NCBI RefSeq assembly: GCF_000265365.1
Contig: NC_018011.1
Location: 2,621,501 to 2,685,500, forward strand
Length of the DNA stretch: 64,000 nucleotides
Source of the DNA: Alistipes finegoldii DSM 17242
GTDB lineage: Bacteria; Bacteroidota; Bacteroidia; Bacteroidales; Rikenellaceae
Reading direction: 5' to 3'
Part shown: piece after piece, positions 27,628 through 36,267 of the stretch
Position numbering within the stretch: position 1 is the stretch's first letter
Layout of the letters: every line of letters begins with the position of its first letter
Notes under the pieces: model-generated
What the model was told of the DNA's origin: nothing
What the model saw: the letters and a program-made list of their open reading frames with translations, nothing else
The model's database searches: none
Position numbers and translations under genes: made by a program

Positions 27628-28701
27628 TCAGATGTGTTTGTCTCCGTTGTGGAATTTGACTTCGTCGATGAATTTCTTGATGTTCTGCTCCTCGGAGCGG
27701 GGGCAGATCATCAGCACGTCGTCGGTATCCACGACGATATACTCCTTCAGGCCGCTGATGACGGCCACCTTGTCCTTGGGCAGCGAAACGATGCTGCTGC
27801 GCGTGTCGTAAAGGTAGCACCCCTGCTCAGGCACGGCGTTGGCGTAGCGGTCCTTGCGCGAATGCTGGTAGACCGAGCCCCACGTGCCTACGTCGCTCCA
27901 GCCGAAATCGCCGCAGCGGACGTATACGTTGTCGGCCTTCTCCATGATGCCGTAGTCGATCGAAATGGCGCGGCACTCCGAGAAGACGATTTCGACGGTG
28001 GTTTTCTCGGCGTCGGTGCCCAGCGCCTTCATCACGCCGCTGAACATGGCGTGGTGTTCGGGCAGGTGTTTCCGGAACGCTTCGACGATGGTCTGCACTT
28101 TCCAGATGAAGATGCCCGAATTCCAGAAGAATTCGCCCGTCTGCAGGAAGGTCTGCGCCAGTTCGAGGTTCGGTTTCTCGGTGAAGCACTTGACCTTGCT
28201 GATGACGTTGGTGTCCGAAACCTGAATGTAGCCGTAACCCGTATCGGGACGTGTCGGTTTGATGCCGACGGTCAGCAGGGCGTCGTGTTTGTCGGCGAAT
28301 TCGAGACACTCGCCGATGATCTGGCGGAAGTCCTCTTCGTTGAGAATCAGGTGGTCGGCCGGGGTGACGATCATCTCCGCATCGGGATTCTGTTTCATCA
28401 GCGTGTAGGCCGCATAGGCGATGCAGGGGGCCGTATTGCGGCCGATCGGTTCGCAGAGCACCTGCCGTTCGCCGATTTCGGGGATGTGTTCGAGTACGAG
28501 GTCCTTGTATTTATGGTTGGTCACGACGAGAAAGTTCTCGGCGGGGACGATTTTTGCAAAGCGTTCGTAAGTGTGGCGGATAAACGATTTTCCCGTTCCC
28601 AGTATGTCGAGGAACTGTTTGGGCATCGACTGCCTGCTCTTGGGCCAGAAGCGCGAACCGATGCCGCCGGCCATGATGACACAATATTTGTTGCTTGCCA
28701 T
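27628..28701 (-). CDS. manC: Mannose-1-phosphate guanylyltransferase
   Basis: A 357-residue nucleotidyltransferase making GDP-mannose from mannose 1-phosphate and GTP, for surface glycans. The signature MAGGIGSRFWPKSRQSMPKQFLDI and FTEKPNLELAQTFL are clear, and the C-terminal left-handed-helix region lacks an isomerase domain, so this is the single-function form. A -7 element TATCTTTG (complement of 28728-28735) lies about 27 bases upstream of the start. Confidence 0.94.
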   Translation of the reverse strand: MASNKYCVIMAGGIGSRFWPKSRQSMPKQFLDILGTGKSFIRHTYERFAKIVPAENFLVVTNHKYKDLVLEHIPEIGERQVLCEPIGRNTAPCIAYAAYTLMKQNPDAEMIVTPADHLILNEEDFRQIIGECLEFADKHDALLTVGIKPTRPDTGYGYIQVSDTNVISKVKCFTEKPNLELAQTFLQTGEFFWNSGIFIWKVQTIVEAFRKHLPEHHAMFSGVMKALGTDAEKTTVEIVFSECRAISIDYGIMEKADNVYVRCGDFGWSDVGTWGSVYQHSRKDRYANAVPEQGCYLYDTRSSIVSLPKDKVAVISGLKEYIVVDTDDVLMICPRSEEQNIKKFIDEVKFHNGDKHI

Positions 28702-28727
28702 AAGTTATAATATGGAATTAAGTGAGA

Positions 28728-28754
28728 CAAAGATAAAAATATTTTGTAACTTTG
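28728..28754. promoter_or_regulatory. Divergent -7 elements for manC and pssA
   Basis: TAACTTTG at 28747-28754 faces pssA and TATCTTTG (complement of 28728-28735) faces manC. Neither has a good TTTG at -33, so the assignment rests on the -7 elements and their position. Confidence 0.5.
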
Positions 28755-28790
28755 CCGCCTATTGCTGGAATAAATATTTTTAGGTTCCCG

Positions 28791-29525
28791 ATGAAAATAA
28801 AACTGTTCACCATACCCAATCTGCTGACCCTCTCAAGCCTGCTCTGCGGCTCGTTTGCGGCGGTTTCGGCGTTGGTTTACCACGATCTGGAGCTGACTTT
28901 CTGGCTCACCGTCGCCGCGGGCGTCTTCGACTATTGCGACGGCTTCGCCGCCCGGCTGCTGAAGTGTCCCTCGGCCATCGGCGTCCAGCTGGATTCGCTC
29001 TCCGACATGGTTTCGTTCGGATTCGTTCCGGCTTCGGTGCTTTTCGTGCTGTGGAACGACGCGCTTGCGGCCGATGCCGAACCGTGGATGCGCTACGGCG
29101 GCAGCGTGCTCTGCTTCGTGGTGGCGGCCTTTTCGGCGCTGCGGCTGGCCAAGTTCAATATCGACGAAACGCAGCACACCGAATTCTGCGGCCTGCCCAC
29201 TCCGGCCAATGCGCTGTTCTTCGCTGCACTGGGCTGGATGAACGCCGAGACGGGCTTCAGTCTGGGCGTCTGGGTGCTCCTGCTGATGCCGGTCATGTCG
29301 TGGCTGCTCATATCGCCGGTGAGAATGTTCGCTTTCAAGTTCCGGAGTTTTTCTTTTAAAGGCAACGAGATCCGCTATCTCTTTATTGCGCTGTCCGTTG
29401 TCCTGTTGGTCGCCTTGGGTGTTCGGGCCGTCCCGGTTATCATTCTGCTTTATATCGTCGTTTCGGCGGTAAACTGGATCGTGACGCTAAAGAGCCGTGA
29501 TTCAGCGGCTTGCCCGGAGGAATAA
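28791..29525 (+). CDS. pssA: CDP-diacylglycerol--serine O-phosphatidyltransferase
   Basis: A 244-residue integral membrane protein that makes phosphatidylserine, the precursor of phosphatidylethanolamine. The CDP-alcohol phosphotransferase motif is complete near residue 50: DYCDGFAARLLKCPSAIGVQLDSLSD, with both spaced Asp residues. About six to eight membrane helices. ATG 28791 is chosen because it begins directly at MKIKLFTIPNLLT and follows the -7 element at normal distance. The product acts in the inner membrane. Confidence 0.95.
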   Translation: MKIKLFTIPNLLTLSSLLCGSFAAVSALVYHDLELTFWLTVAAGVFDYCDGFAARLLKCPSAIGVQLDSLSDMVSFGFVPASVLFVLWNDALAADAEPWMRYGGSVLCFVVAAFSALRLAKFNIDETQHTEFCGLPTPANALFFAALGWMNAETGFSLGVWVLLLMPVMSWLLISPVRMFAFKFRSFSFKGNEIRYLFIALSVVLLVALGVRAVPVIILLYIVVSAVNWIVTLKSRDSAACPEE

Positions 29526-29573
29526 TTTTATATCTAAATTTTTTTAATTACCTTTGCCGCGGATTCCCGTTCT

Positions 29574-31724
29574 ATGTCGAGATTGACGAAAAGAATATTG
29601 CTGACAGCTTTGCTCGGTCTGTTCCTGACAGCGCCCGGCGTCGTCCGTTCGCAGGGTTTCGACGCCAAGACGCTGATGCGTGCGCAGCAGCGCGGGCAGA
29701 CCGGCAGCCTCTACGGCAACAATCCGTTCGAACAGCCTGCGGAAGAGGGCGAGGAGGGCGAACAGCAGCCGCAGGATACGACCAAGAAGGAGCGCAAGAT
29801 CCGCAAGCCGCTCGAATCCTATTTTTTCAGCGATTCGGTCCGCTCGCTGAACAATTTCCGCTGGAACGTCAGGCGCGACTACAACCGCGTTGAGATCGGA
29901 CCGCTGGACACGACGCTGACCGACTGGCGCATCGACTATCCGTTCTACCGCGAAGAGGTGGGCGACATCGCGCAGGGCGCTCTCGGACAGGCTTCGCTGC
30001 CTATGAACTATTTCCGGCGGCCCCAGAACTTCGACTTCGGTTTCGCGAGTCCCTACTATGCCTACACGTACGATATGGAGAACGTGCCCTTCTACAATAC
30101 GAAGAAGCCGATCATCCGCATGACCTACCTCGAATCGGGACAGAAGCGTTTCCGCGAGGAGAACTTCAACATCATGCACGCGCAGAACGTCTCGCCGACG
30201 ACGGGATTCAACGTCGATTACAAGGCGCGGGGAACGCGCGGCCAGTATATTTGGTCCCGCACCAAGAACCACAACCTCGCGGTGGCGTTCAACCATACGG
30301 GCAAACGCTATTCGGTGCATGCGGCCTATTACAACAACCACATCGAGCAGCAGGAAAACGGCGGCGTGGTCGGCACGTGGGCCATTGCCGATACGACGTT
30401 CCAGATGCCGTCGGGCGTGCCGATGAAGCTGGCCGACGCCGAGGCGCAGAATACCTACCGCAACAACGCCTTCTTCGTCACCCAGTCGTATGCGCTTCCG
30501 CTGCAGCGGGTGACGGACAACGATTTTTCGCTGGCCGACCTTTCGGCGGTATTCATAGGCCATTCGTTCGAGTACAGCTCGTGGAGCAAGGTCTATACGG
30601 ATATAAAGGCTGGCTATACGAACGAGCGGGGCGAGCGGGACCCGGAGACGGGCGAATTCAAGCCTACGGAGGGGATTTACTACAAGGACTGGTTCATCAA
30701 TCCCCGCGATACGCGCGACTCGATTTACGAGCGCGTTATCTCGAACCGCTTCTTCGTTCAGGCGCAGCCTTGGGACCGCAACGGCGTGGTAGGCACGATT
30801 GATGCCGGCATAGGCATCGACATGCATACCTACTCGCAGTTCGAAATGCGTGATTTCCTGACGGGAAAGTATACGAAGGTCAACAAGACCAGCTATTTCG
30901 CATACGGCTCCGTCGGAGGCAAGATAAAAAAATATGTCGATTGGGATGCGAACCTCAAGTTCTACCCGTCGGGATACAGAGGCGGAGACCTCACCTTGGG
31001 CGCCCATCTGGCGCTGACGGGGTATCTCCGCGGACACCCCCTGATTCTCGAAGGTCGGTTCACGATGGACCGCCGCTCGCCCAACTACTGGCAGGAGAAT
31101 CTCTTCTCGAACCATTATATATGGTCCACTCCTTTAGGCAAGGAGAATGAAACTCGGTTCGAGGTGAAGTTTTCGATTCCCGATTTCGCGTTTGAAGCGG
31201 GAGCATGGCAGGGCGTCGTCAGCGACAAGATCTATTACGACGCAGACAGCCAGATTACCCAGCAGGGTGGAAACGTAAGCCTCACGAGTGTGTACGCTCG
31301 CAAAGATTTCCGCTTAGGCGGACTTCATTTGGACAACAGGGTATTGTTGCAGTGGAGTACGAATCAAGAAGTTGCACCCGTTCCGCTTTTGAGCGCCTTC
31401 CTTTCGTATTATTACGAATTCTGGGTCGTGCGCGACGTACTGCGCCTGCAGATCGGTTTGGACGGACGTTATAATACGCGTTATTATGCGCCCGGTTACA
31501 ATCCCGCACTGTCGGCGTTTTACAACCAGCGCGAGGTCGAGGTGGGGAATTATCCCTACGTGGACGCTTTCGTCATGGGTAAGTGGAAGAGAATGCGGAT
31601 ATTCCTGAAATATCAGCATGTGAACAAGGGACTGTTCGGTAACGGAGAATATTTCTCGGCGGCTAACTATCCGCTGAATCCGGGCATGTTCAAAATCGGT
31701 ATCTCATGGGGTTTCTATGATTAG
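29574..31724 (+). CDS. Putative outer-membrane porin (Porin_10-like)
   Basis: A 716-residue protein with signal peptide (MSRLTKRILLTALLGLFLTAPGVVRSQ), a Glu/Gln-rich linker (about 50-75) and a long beta-barrel region. The pattern (SPYYAYTYDMENVPFYNTKKP, NHYIWSTPLGKENETRFE, YHP-like barrel strands and terminal PGMFKIGISWGFYD) matches the large Bacteroidota porin family annotated Porin_10. A TACCTTTG -7 element at 29549-29556 precedes it. What it transports is unknown; the aromatic C terminus is consistent with BAM-dependent insertion. Confidence 0.85.
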   Translation: MSRLTKRILLTALLGLFLTAPGVVRSQGFDAKTLMRAQQRGQTGSLYGNNPFEQPAEEGEEGEQQPQDTTKKERKIRKPLESYFFSDSVRSLNNFRWNVRRDYNRVEIGPLDTTLTDWRIDYPFYREEVGDIAQGALGQASLPMNYFRRPQNFDFGFASPYYAYTYDMENVPFYNTKKPIIRMTYLESGQKRFREENFNIMHAQNVSPTTGFNVDYKARGTRGQYIWSRTKNHNLAVAFNHTGKRYSVHAAYYNNHIEQQENGGVVGTWAIADTTFQMPSGVPMKLADAEAQNTYRNNAFFVTQSYALPLQRVTDNDFSLADLSAVFIGHSFEYSSWSKVYTDIKAGYTNERGERDPETGEFKPTEGIYYKDWFINPRDTRDSIYERVISNRFFVQAQPWDRNGVVGTIDAGIGIDMHTYSQFEMRDFLTGKYTKVNKTSYFAYGSVGGKIKKYVDWDANLKFYPSGYRGGDLTLGAHLALTGYLRGHPLILEGRFTMDRRSPNYWQENLFSNHYIWSTPLGKENETRFEVKFSIPDFAFEAGAWQGVVSDKIYYDADSQITQQGGNVSLTSVYARKDFRLGGLHLDNRVLLQWSTNQEVAPVPLLSAFLSYYYEFWVVRDVLRLQIGLDGRYNTRYYAPGYNPALSAFYNQREVEVGNYPYVDAFVMGKWKRMRIFLKYQHVNKGLFGNGEYFSAANYPLNPGMFKIGISWGFYD

Positions 31725-31768
31725 CGTATTGTTCTGCGCGGTGTGAACTGCCCGCAAAACAACCTTTT

Positions 31769-32461
31769 ATGTTAAAAAAGACAGTTTTAACGTTTGCGTT
31801 CTTAACAATTCTTACGACATTTTACGGCTTTAACGCCAAGTTCAGCACACCCGTGACGGACGACATGCTGAACGAAGAGGCCGATTTCGGCAATTCGCTG
31901 CTCAGCGACGGCGATTACGTGATTTCGGCCTACGACAACATCATTCGCAACATCAGCGAAAAAGAGGGCCACGACTGGCGCCTGATGAGCGCCATCGCGT
32001 ATCACGAGTCGCGTTTTACGCCCGATATCACCTCGCGCAGCGGAGCCAAGGGACTGATGCAGATCATGCCTTCGGTAGCGCGTCAGTTCGACGTTCCGGC
32101 AGGCGATATAGCCAATCCAGAGACCAACATATGGCTGGCCAACAAGCTGATGTCGAAAATAAAGAGTACGCTCCGTTTTCCTGCGGAAACTTCGGACAAG
32201 GACCGGATGAGCATAATACTGGCCTGCTACAACAGCGGTATAGGCCATGTGAACGATGCCCGGCGTCTGGCGCGTGTCAACGGGGAGGATCCCAATTCGT
32301 GGGAGGTGGTAGCCCGGTACCTGCAGCTCAAGGCGCAGCCCGAATACTACGAGAACGAAGTGGTCAAGTGCGGCCGTTTCACCGGCAGCCGGCAGACGCT
32401 GGCTTACGTGAACGACGTGATAGGCCGTTATGACAAATATTGCCGGGTCGCCGTGAGGTGA
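31769..32461 (+). CDS. Lytic murein transglycosylase (SLT domain)
   Basis: A 230-residue exported protein (signal or anchor MLKKTVLTFAFLTILTTFYGF) with a C-terminal SLT/GH23 domain. The catalytic Glu is in SAIAYHESRFTPDITSRSGAKGLMQIMPSVA, with downstream NPETNIWLA and ACYNSGIGHVNDA motifs. It cleaves the MurNAc-GlcNAc bond of peptidoglycan. It lies 44 bases after the porin gene and ends before a strong terminator, so the two are probably cotranscribed. Confidence 0.93.
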   Translation: MLKKTVLTFAFLTILTTFYGFNAKFSTPVTDDMLNEEADFGNSLLSDGDYVISAYDNIIRNISEKEGHDWRLMSAIAYHESRFTPDITSRSGAKGLMQIMPSVARQFDVPAGDIANPETNIWLANKLMSKIKSTLRFPAETSDKDRMSIILACYNSGIGHVNDARRLARVNGEDPNSWEVVARYLQLKAQPEYYENEVVKCGRFTGSRQTLAYVNDVIGRYDKYCRVAVR

Positions 32462-32500
32462 TTTCCGCCCGGCGGAACGTAAGCCAGAGTGCGATAACGA

Positions 32501-32538
32501 AGCGGCAGAACCATCGGTTCTGCCGCTTTTGTTTTTTG
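32501..32538 (+). terminator. Terminator of the porin/transglycosylase unit
   Basis: A 12-bp perfect stem (AGCGGCAGAACC, 32501-32512; complement 32516-32527) with loop ATC, followed by TTTGTTTTTT. Confidence 0.93.
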
Positions 32539-32577
32539 TTCTGAGAGGGGCGGCGAAGGAGTGGGAACAGCAGCGAG

Positions 32578-32632
32578 CGATTGAGACTGCGGTGAGGGAT
32601 TGGAGACTGCGGTGGGGGAGGCAGCGGCGCGG
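32578..32632. repeat. Two imperfect copies of GATTG(G)AGACTGCGGTG between terminators
   Basis: GATTGAGACTGCGGTGAG and GATTGGAGACTGCGGTGGG are adjacent in the spacer between two convergent terminators; no gene is seen here. Confidence 0.55.
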
Positions 32633-32657
32633 AACTGGGACCTGAGTGCCCGTAATG

Positions 32658-32693
32658 AAAAAGGATGGGACGCCGACGCGTCCCATCCTTTTT
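32658..32693. terminator. Terminator of the DUF4493/PCMD operon
   Basis: A 15-bp stem (AAAAAGGATGGGACG at 32658-32672, complement at 32679-32693) with T tracts on both strands, 31 bases past the stop of the last operon gene. Confidence 0.93.
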
Positions 32694-32724
32694 CGTTGTG
32701 TTTTCCGGTTTTAACGCTCCCGGC

Positions 32725-34410
32725 TTAATAAACCCATTCGAAGTCGTCGACGTACATCGTGTTCGTCGTGCAGCCGACCATGAAGTCGCCGTAGGCGCTG
32801 GTCGAGCAGGAGATGACGATGCTGTATTTGCCCGTGGGACGGGCCTGCGTGTCGTAGAAATCGAGCGGCAGCGTGATTTCGGTCATCCGGTCGCCGGCGG
32901 TCGAACGGTCGATGAACAGCGAACCGCAGGCGATGATCTTGCCCTCGTCCGTTGCCGTGGTTTCCGTCGGGTCCCAAGTGCCGGTCGGGGCGCCCCTTCC
33001 CGAAGCTACCCGGTGACGGGCATTCCAGTCTACGATTGCCACGAAGATCCGGGCCTTGTCCTGATCGCCCTTGCCGATCGGCGCTCCGCTGTGTTTTGTC
33101 TGATTGACGATGCCGACCGTCGCATGGTATTTTACTTTCATGCCGGAGGGGCGTGCCGTCCATGTGTAGGGCTGCCCGAATTCCACGACGCCGGTCGTCA
33201 GACCGTCTTTGTAGAAGATGCCGGACATCAGGTTGCCCGCGGCCAGTCCCACGATCGGGGGAGCCGAGGCTTTCAGCAGGGCGCAGCGGCTGCCGCCCAT
33301 TCCGTCGAAAGCGGCCGATGTGCAGAGTTCCTCAGCGAAGCCGTTGTTGCCGCTGGCCCAGAATTCCGCATTCTGATTCTCTTGTGTGAAGCACGAAAGC
33401 CCCGGATTTTCCATGTTGCCGTCGGGTATGACGTCGCCCGCGGGGACGGTGTATTCGGACGTTTCGGTCGCTTCTCCGTTGACGAGCAGCCGCAACTCGT
33501 AGGTCTGACCCGCATAGACGCCCTTGGTCCGCACCAGACGTTTGACGGGGAGCCCGGCGGCGTTGGTCGAGTTCGTCCATTCGGGGGTGACAGCGGCCGT
33601 GAAGAGTCCGGTTTCGTCCCGCTCGCCCTTTTGCGTCGCCTGCCACTCGTCGGTGCCTTTCACACGGTATTGGATCACAGCATTGGGATACTCCTCTTCC
33701 GTTACCATGGCGGTTATGACGCCCGTGTTGTTCCAGAGATCGGTTTCGCGGAATGCTACTTTCAGGTCGGTATGCTCGACATGGAGCGTCCAGCGTTCGG
33801 TCGTTCCGTGATAGGTCGCATCGACGAAACGCATCGTTTCGAAGCCCGAAGCCGAAAGTTCTTCCGCCGTGGGAGAGTAGGTCGTGATGTCGGCAGGACC
33901 CAGTTTGAGCCGGGTGACTGTAATGTCGCCGAGGTTCGTCCCCTTGGCCACATAGGCCGTCGCCGTACGTTTCTGGGCGTCTATTACCGTCGCGCCGATC
34001 TGGCCTGCGACCGTAAAGGCGCGCTCGATCGGCTGTTCGGCCACGATCGTCCATTCGTAATCCTGATAGAGCGAGAGAGTGACGTACAGCGGCGAACGCA
34101 GGTCGAATTCTCCGCTGAGGGGCCGCGACGTTTTGATCTGGCCGATGAAAGACTCCGTGTCGGTCATCATCGGATTGGAGGTCGCGACGTCGAACGTAAC
34201 CTTGTCGATGCCGACTTTGCGTATGTCGGTTTTCTCATCCAGCGTAAGCGCCACGGTGCGGTTGGCGATGCTGATGCCCGACACGGTGAAGCCGCTGCCT
34301 TCGACGCCCGCGATCCTGAGTTCGACGACGGGATAAGGCACGTCGTTGTCGATGCACGAAGCGGCTAAAAGAAGCGCTGCTGCCGAGAAGAGTATGCGGA
34401 AATATTTCAT
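32725..34410 (-). CDS. Surface lipoprotein with C-terminal PCMD domain
   Basis: A 561-residue lipoprotein (lipobox LAASCIDN). Repeated Ig-like segments fill the first half, and residues from about 330 to the end (VIPDGNMENPGLSCF to YVDDFEWVY) match the putative carbohydrate metabolism domain (PCMD), with GAPTGTWDPTETTA and YSIVISCSTSAYGDFMVGC. Three other proteins in this locus share the C-terminal domain and end in DDF(E/K)WVY. It is the last gene of the operon starting near 41.1 kb. A carbohydrate-binding role is suggested by the family name only. Confidence 0.85.
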   Translation of the reverse strand: MKYFRILFSAAALLLAASCIDNDVPYPVVELRIAGVEGSGFTVSGISIANRTVALTLDEKTDIRKVGIDKVTFDVATSNPMMTDTESFIGQIKTSRPLSGEFDLRSPLYVTLSLYQDYEWTIVAEQPIERAFTVAGQIGATVIDAQKRTATAYVAKGTNLGDITVTRLKLGPADITTYSPTAEELSASGFETMRFVDATYHGTTERWTLHVEHTDLKVAFRETDLWNNTGVITAMVTEEEYPNAVIQYRVKGTDEWQATQKGERDETGLFTAAVTPEWTNSTNAAGLPVKRLVRTKGVYAGQTYELRLLVNGEATETSEYTVPAGDVIPDGNMENPGLSCFTQENQNAEFWASGNNGFAEELCTSAAFDGMGGSRCALLKASAPPIVGLAAGNLMSGIFYKDGLTTGVVEFGQPYTWTARPSGMKVKYHATVGIVNQTKHSGAPIGKGDQDKARIFVAIVDWNARHRVASGRGAPTGTWDPTETTATDEGKIIACGSLFIDRSTAGDRMTEITLPLDFYDTQARPTGKYSIVISCSTSAYGDFMVGCTTNTMYVDDFEWVY

Positions 34411-34413
34411 GTC

Positions 34414-35415
34414 TTACTGCTTTTTCTTGTCCCACAAATGGATCGTCATGCCGAAATTGATGGCTGCGATGTTGAGCCGGAAGCGCATGTTCGAAGCCTT
34501 GCGCGAACCGACCTTGTTGCCGTCGGCATCCTTCTGGGTGACGGAATTGTACTGTATGCCACCCAGCCCGAACGAAAGCGTCGCGCAGACGTTGGGGAAG
34601 ATGTAGACGGCCGCTCCCGGATTAAACGAAAGTTTTACCTGCGTATTGTCACTGTAGGTACGATTGGGGTTGCCGCCCTCCTTGCGGTCGGGGTCGTACA
34701 GGAAGTTCGAAGTACCCGTAGAGAGGGCCAGTTCGAATTCGGCGAAGAGTCCGAAACGCCCCTTGGGATCGAGTCCGGCGTACGAACGGTGGAAGATGCC
34801 GAACGAGTAGTTGTCGCTCGAAAGGTCGATATAGGGGAGCTGCCCCGAAAGGTCGTTGCCCTCGCCGGCATCGAAATAGGTGTTGTCGAGCGTGCCGCTC
34901 ATGTGGCGGTAACCGAAACGCACGCCGATGCAGTTGTTGTCGCGGTAGAAATAGCCGACAAAGGGTTTGACCGTAGCAACCGTACCGTCCGCGTTGATGT
35001 TGTCGAGGATGAGCATGATGTTCGTATCGTCGCTTGACAGGGTGCCGTACGATGCCGTCAGCCCCATCATCACTTCGCCTTTGTAGGCGAATTTGAGTTT
35101 GTTGATTTCGCGGTCGATGCGTTTGCGCGTCGGCAGAAAGCGCTGTTCCTTGGGCCGTTTCTGCTTTTCGGCGGCGATGGGCGACGGTGCGGGCGTCGCA
35201 AAGGCGTCTGCGGTCAGCTGATTTCCGGATGTCTGTTCCGCGGCGGGCATTGCTGTCCGTTCCGCAGGGGCTGCGGCGGATTCGGCCGTGACCGAAGGCG
35301 TTTCAGCGTCGGCAGCGGTTTCGGACTGCTGCATTGCGGGACGGGCTTGTTCTGTCTCCGCTGCGGCGCCGAGCGTAATGAATACCGAGAAGATGGAAAG
35401 TATGATTCGTTTCAT
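34414..35415 (-). CDS. Outer-membrane beta-barrel protein with Ala/Glu-rich N-terminal linker
   Basis: A 333-residue protein with signal peptide (MKRIILSIFSVFITLGAAAE), a low-complexity segment rich in Ala, Glu, Pro and Thr (about 20-85), a basic stretch (TRKRIDREINKLK) and an eight-strand-like barrel with FVGYFYRDNNCIGVRFGYRH and FGLFAEFELALSTG. No catalytic motif. It starts 13 bases after the upstream barrel gene and 3 bases before the PCMD gene. It may be the membrane anchor or assembly partner for the surface lipoproteins; that is inferred from position. Confidence 0.75.
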   Translation of the reverse strand: MKRIILSIFSVFITLGAAAETEQARPAMQQSETAADAETPSVTAESAAAPAERTAMPAAEQTSGNQLTADAFATPAPSPIAAEKQKRPKEQRFLPTRKRIDREINKLKFAYKGEVMMGLTASYGTLSSDDTNIMLILDNINADGTVATVKPFVGYFYRDNNCIGVRFGYRHMSGTLDNTYFDAGEGNDLSGQLPYIDLSSDNYSFGIFHRSYAGLDPKGRFGLFAEFELALSTGTSNFLYDPDRKEGGNPNRTYSDNTQVKLSFNPGAAVYIFPNVCATLSFGLGGIQYNSVTQKDADGNKVGSRKASNMRFRLNIAAINFGMTIHLWDKKKQ

Positions 35416-35428
35416 GTGCTTGCCGATT

Positions 35429-36250
35429 TTAGAGATAGAATGCCATACCGAGTCCGATCGAGAAGATGTTGACCTTGAAGTTCATCATGCTGGCGTCGCG
35501 CTTGCCGACCGTAACCTGATTGTGTACCTGCTTGGTGTGCGTATAGGTGATACCCATTACGCCGACGTTTACTTCGACGGCCATGTTGTTCGTCGCGAAG
35601 GCCACGATGCCGGGCGAAATGCCGAGCGAGAAGGTGTAGCCTGTTTCGTAGGTGCCCTTCACCGGGGAATCCTTGGCGAAGCGCGCCTGCGTGCCGCCTC
35701 CGGACAGCTGCATTTCGTTGAAGAGCGCGAAGCGTTTGTTGCGTCCCAGCGGAATGTACTGCCGCCAGATTACCGCCACCGAGTAGCTGTGGCGCAGCGA
35801 ATAGTAGTCGTTCACCTCGAAATTGAGGTCCGAATCCTCGCCGCCGAGGTTGAGGTCGGCCTTGTCGAGCTTGAGCAGCGAGCGCGAGTAGATGAAGCGT
35901 CCTCCGATGGCCATGTTGTCGCGCAATGCGTAGGCGATCATCGGGCTGACCTTGAAGGTGTAGCCCTTCGATTCGATGCCTTCGACGACCAGAAACCGGT
36001 AGGTTTCGTTCGAATGGGTCGAGTAGGAAGCCGTTCCTCCGAATATCCACTGTCCGCGCGGGACGAAGAGGTTGTGCGTGTCGGTCAGACCGCGCTGTTG
36101 GCGCATTTCATTGATTGTGAGCGCGCGTTCCTGTCCGACGCTGTCGGCCGGGAGGGACGCGTCCTCCGTTGTCTGCTGCGCACGCAGCGCCTGAGCCGTA
36201 CCTGCGAGATACAGCAGGGTCAGGAGCGTGCTGATGGTTATTTTGCGCAT
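35429..36250 (-). CDS. Second outer-membrane beta-barrel protein of the locus
   Basis: A 273-residue protein with signal peptide MRKITISTLLTLLYLAGTAQALRAQ and a barrel similar in plan to its neighbour (GTASYSTHSNETYRFLVVEG; IPLGRNKRFALFNEMQLSGG; NMAVEVNVGVMGITYTH), suggesting paralogy. I use ATG 36250 because it opens the signal peptide; an earlier start at 36280 would overlap the upstream PCMD gene. The role is unknown; both barrels are embedded in the lipoprotein operon. Confidence 0.75.
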   Translation of the reverse strand: MRKITISTLLTLLYLAGTAQALRAQQTTEDASLPADSVGQERALTINEMRQQRGLTDTHNLFVPRGQWIFGGTASYSTHSNETYRFLVVEGIESKGYTFKVSPMIAYALRDNMAIGGRFIYSRSLLKLDKADLNLGGEDSDLNFEVNDYYSLRHSYSVAVIWRQYIPLGRNKRFALFNEMQLSGGGTQARFAKDSPVKGTYETGYTFSLGISPGIVAFATNNMAVEVNVGVMGITYTHTKQVHNQVTVGKRDASMMNFKVNIFSIGLGMAFYL

Positions 36251-36267
36251 TGTCGTGCGTTTAGTCG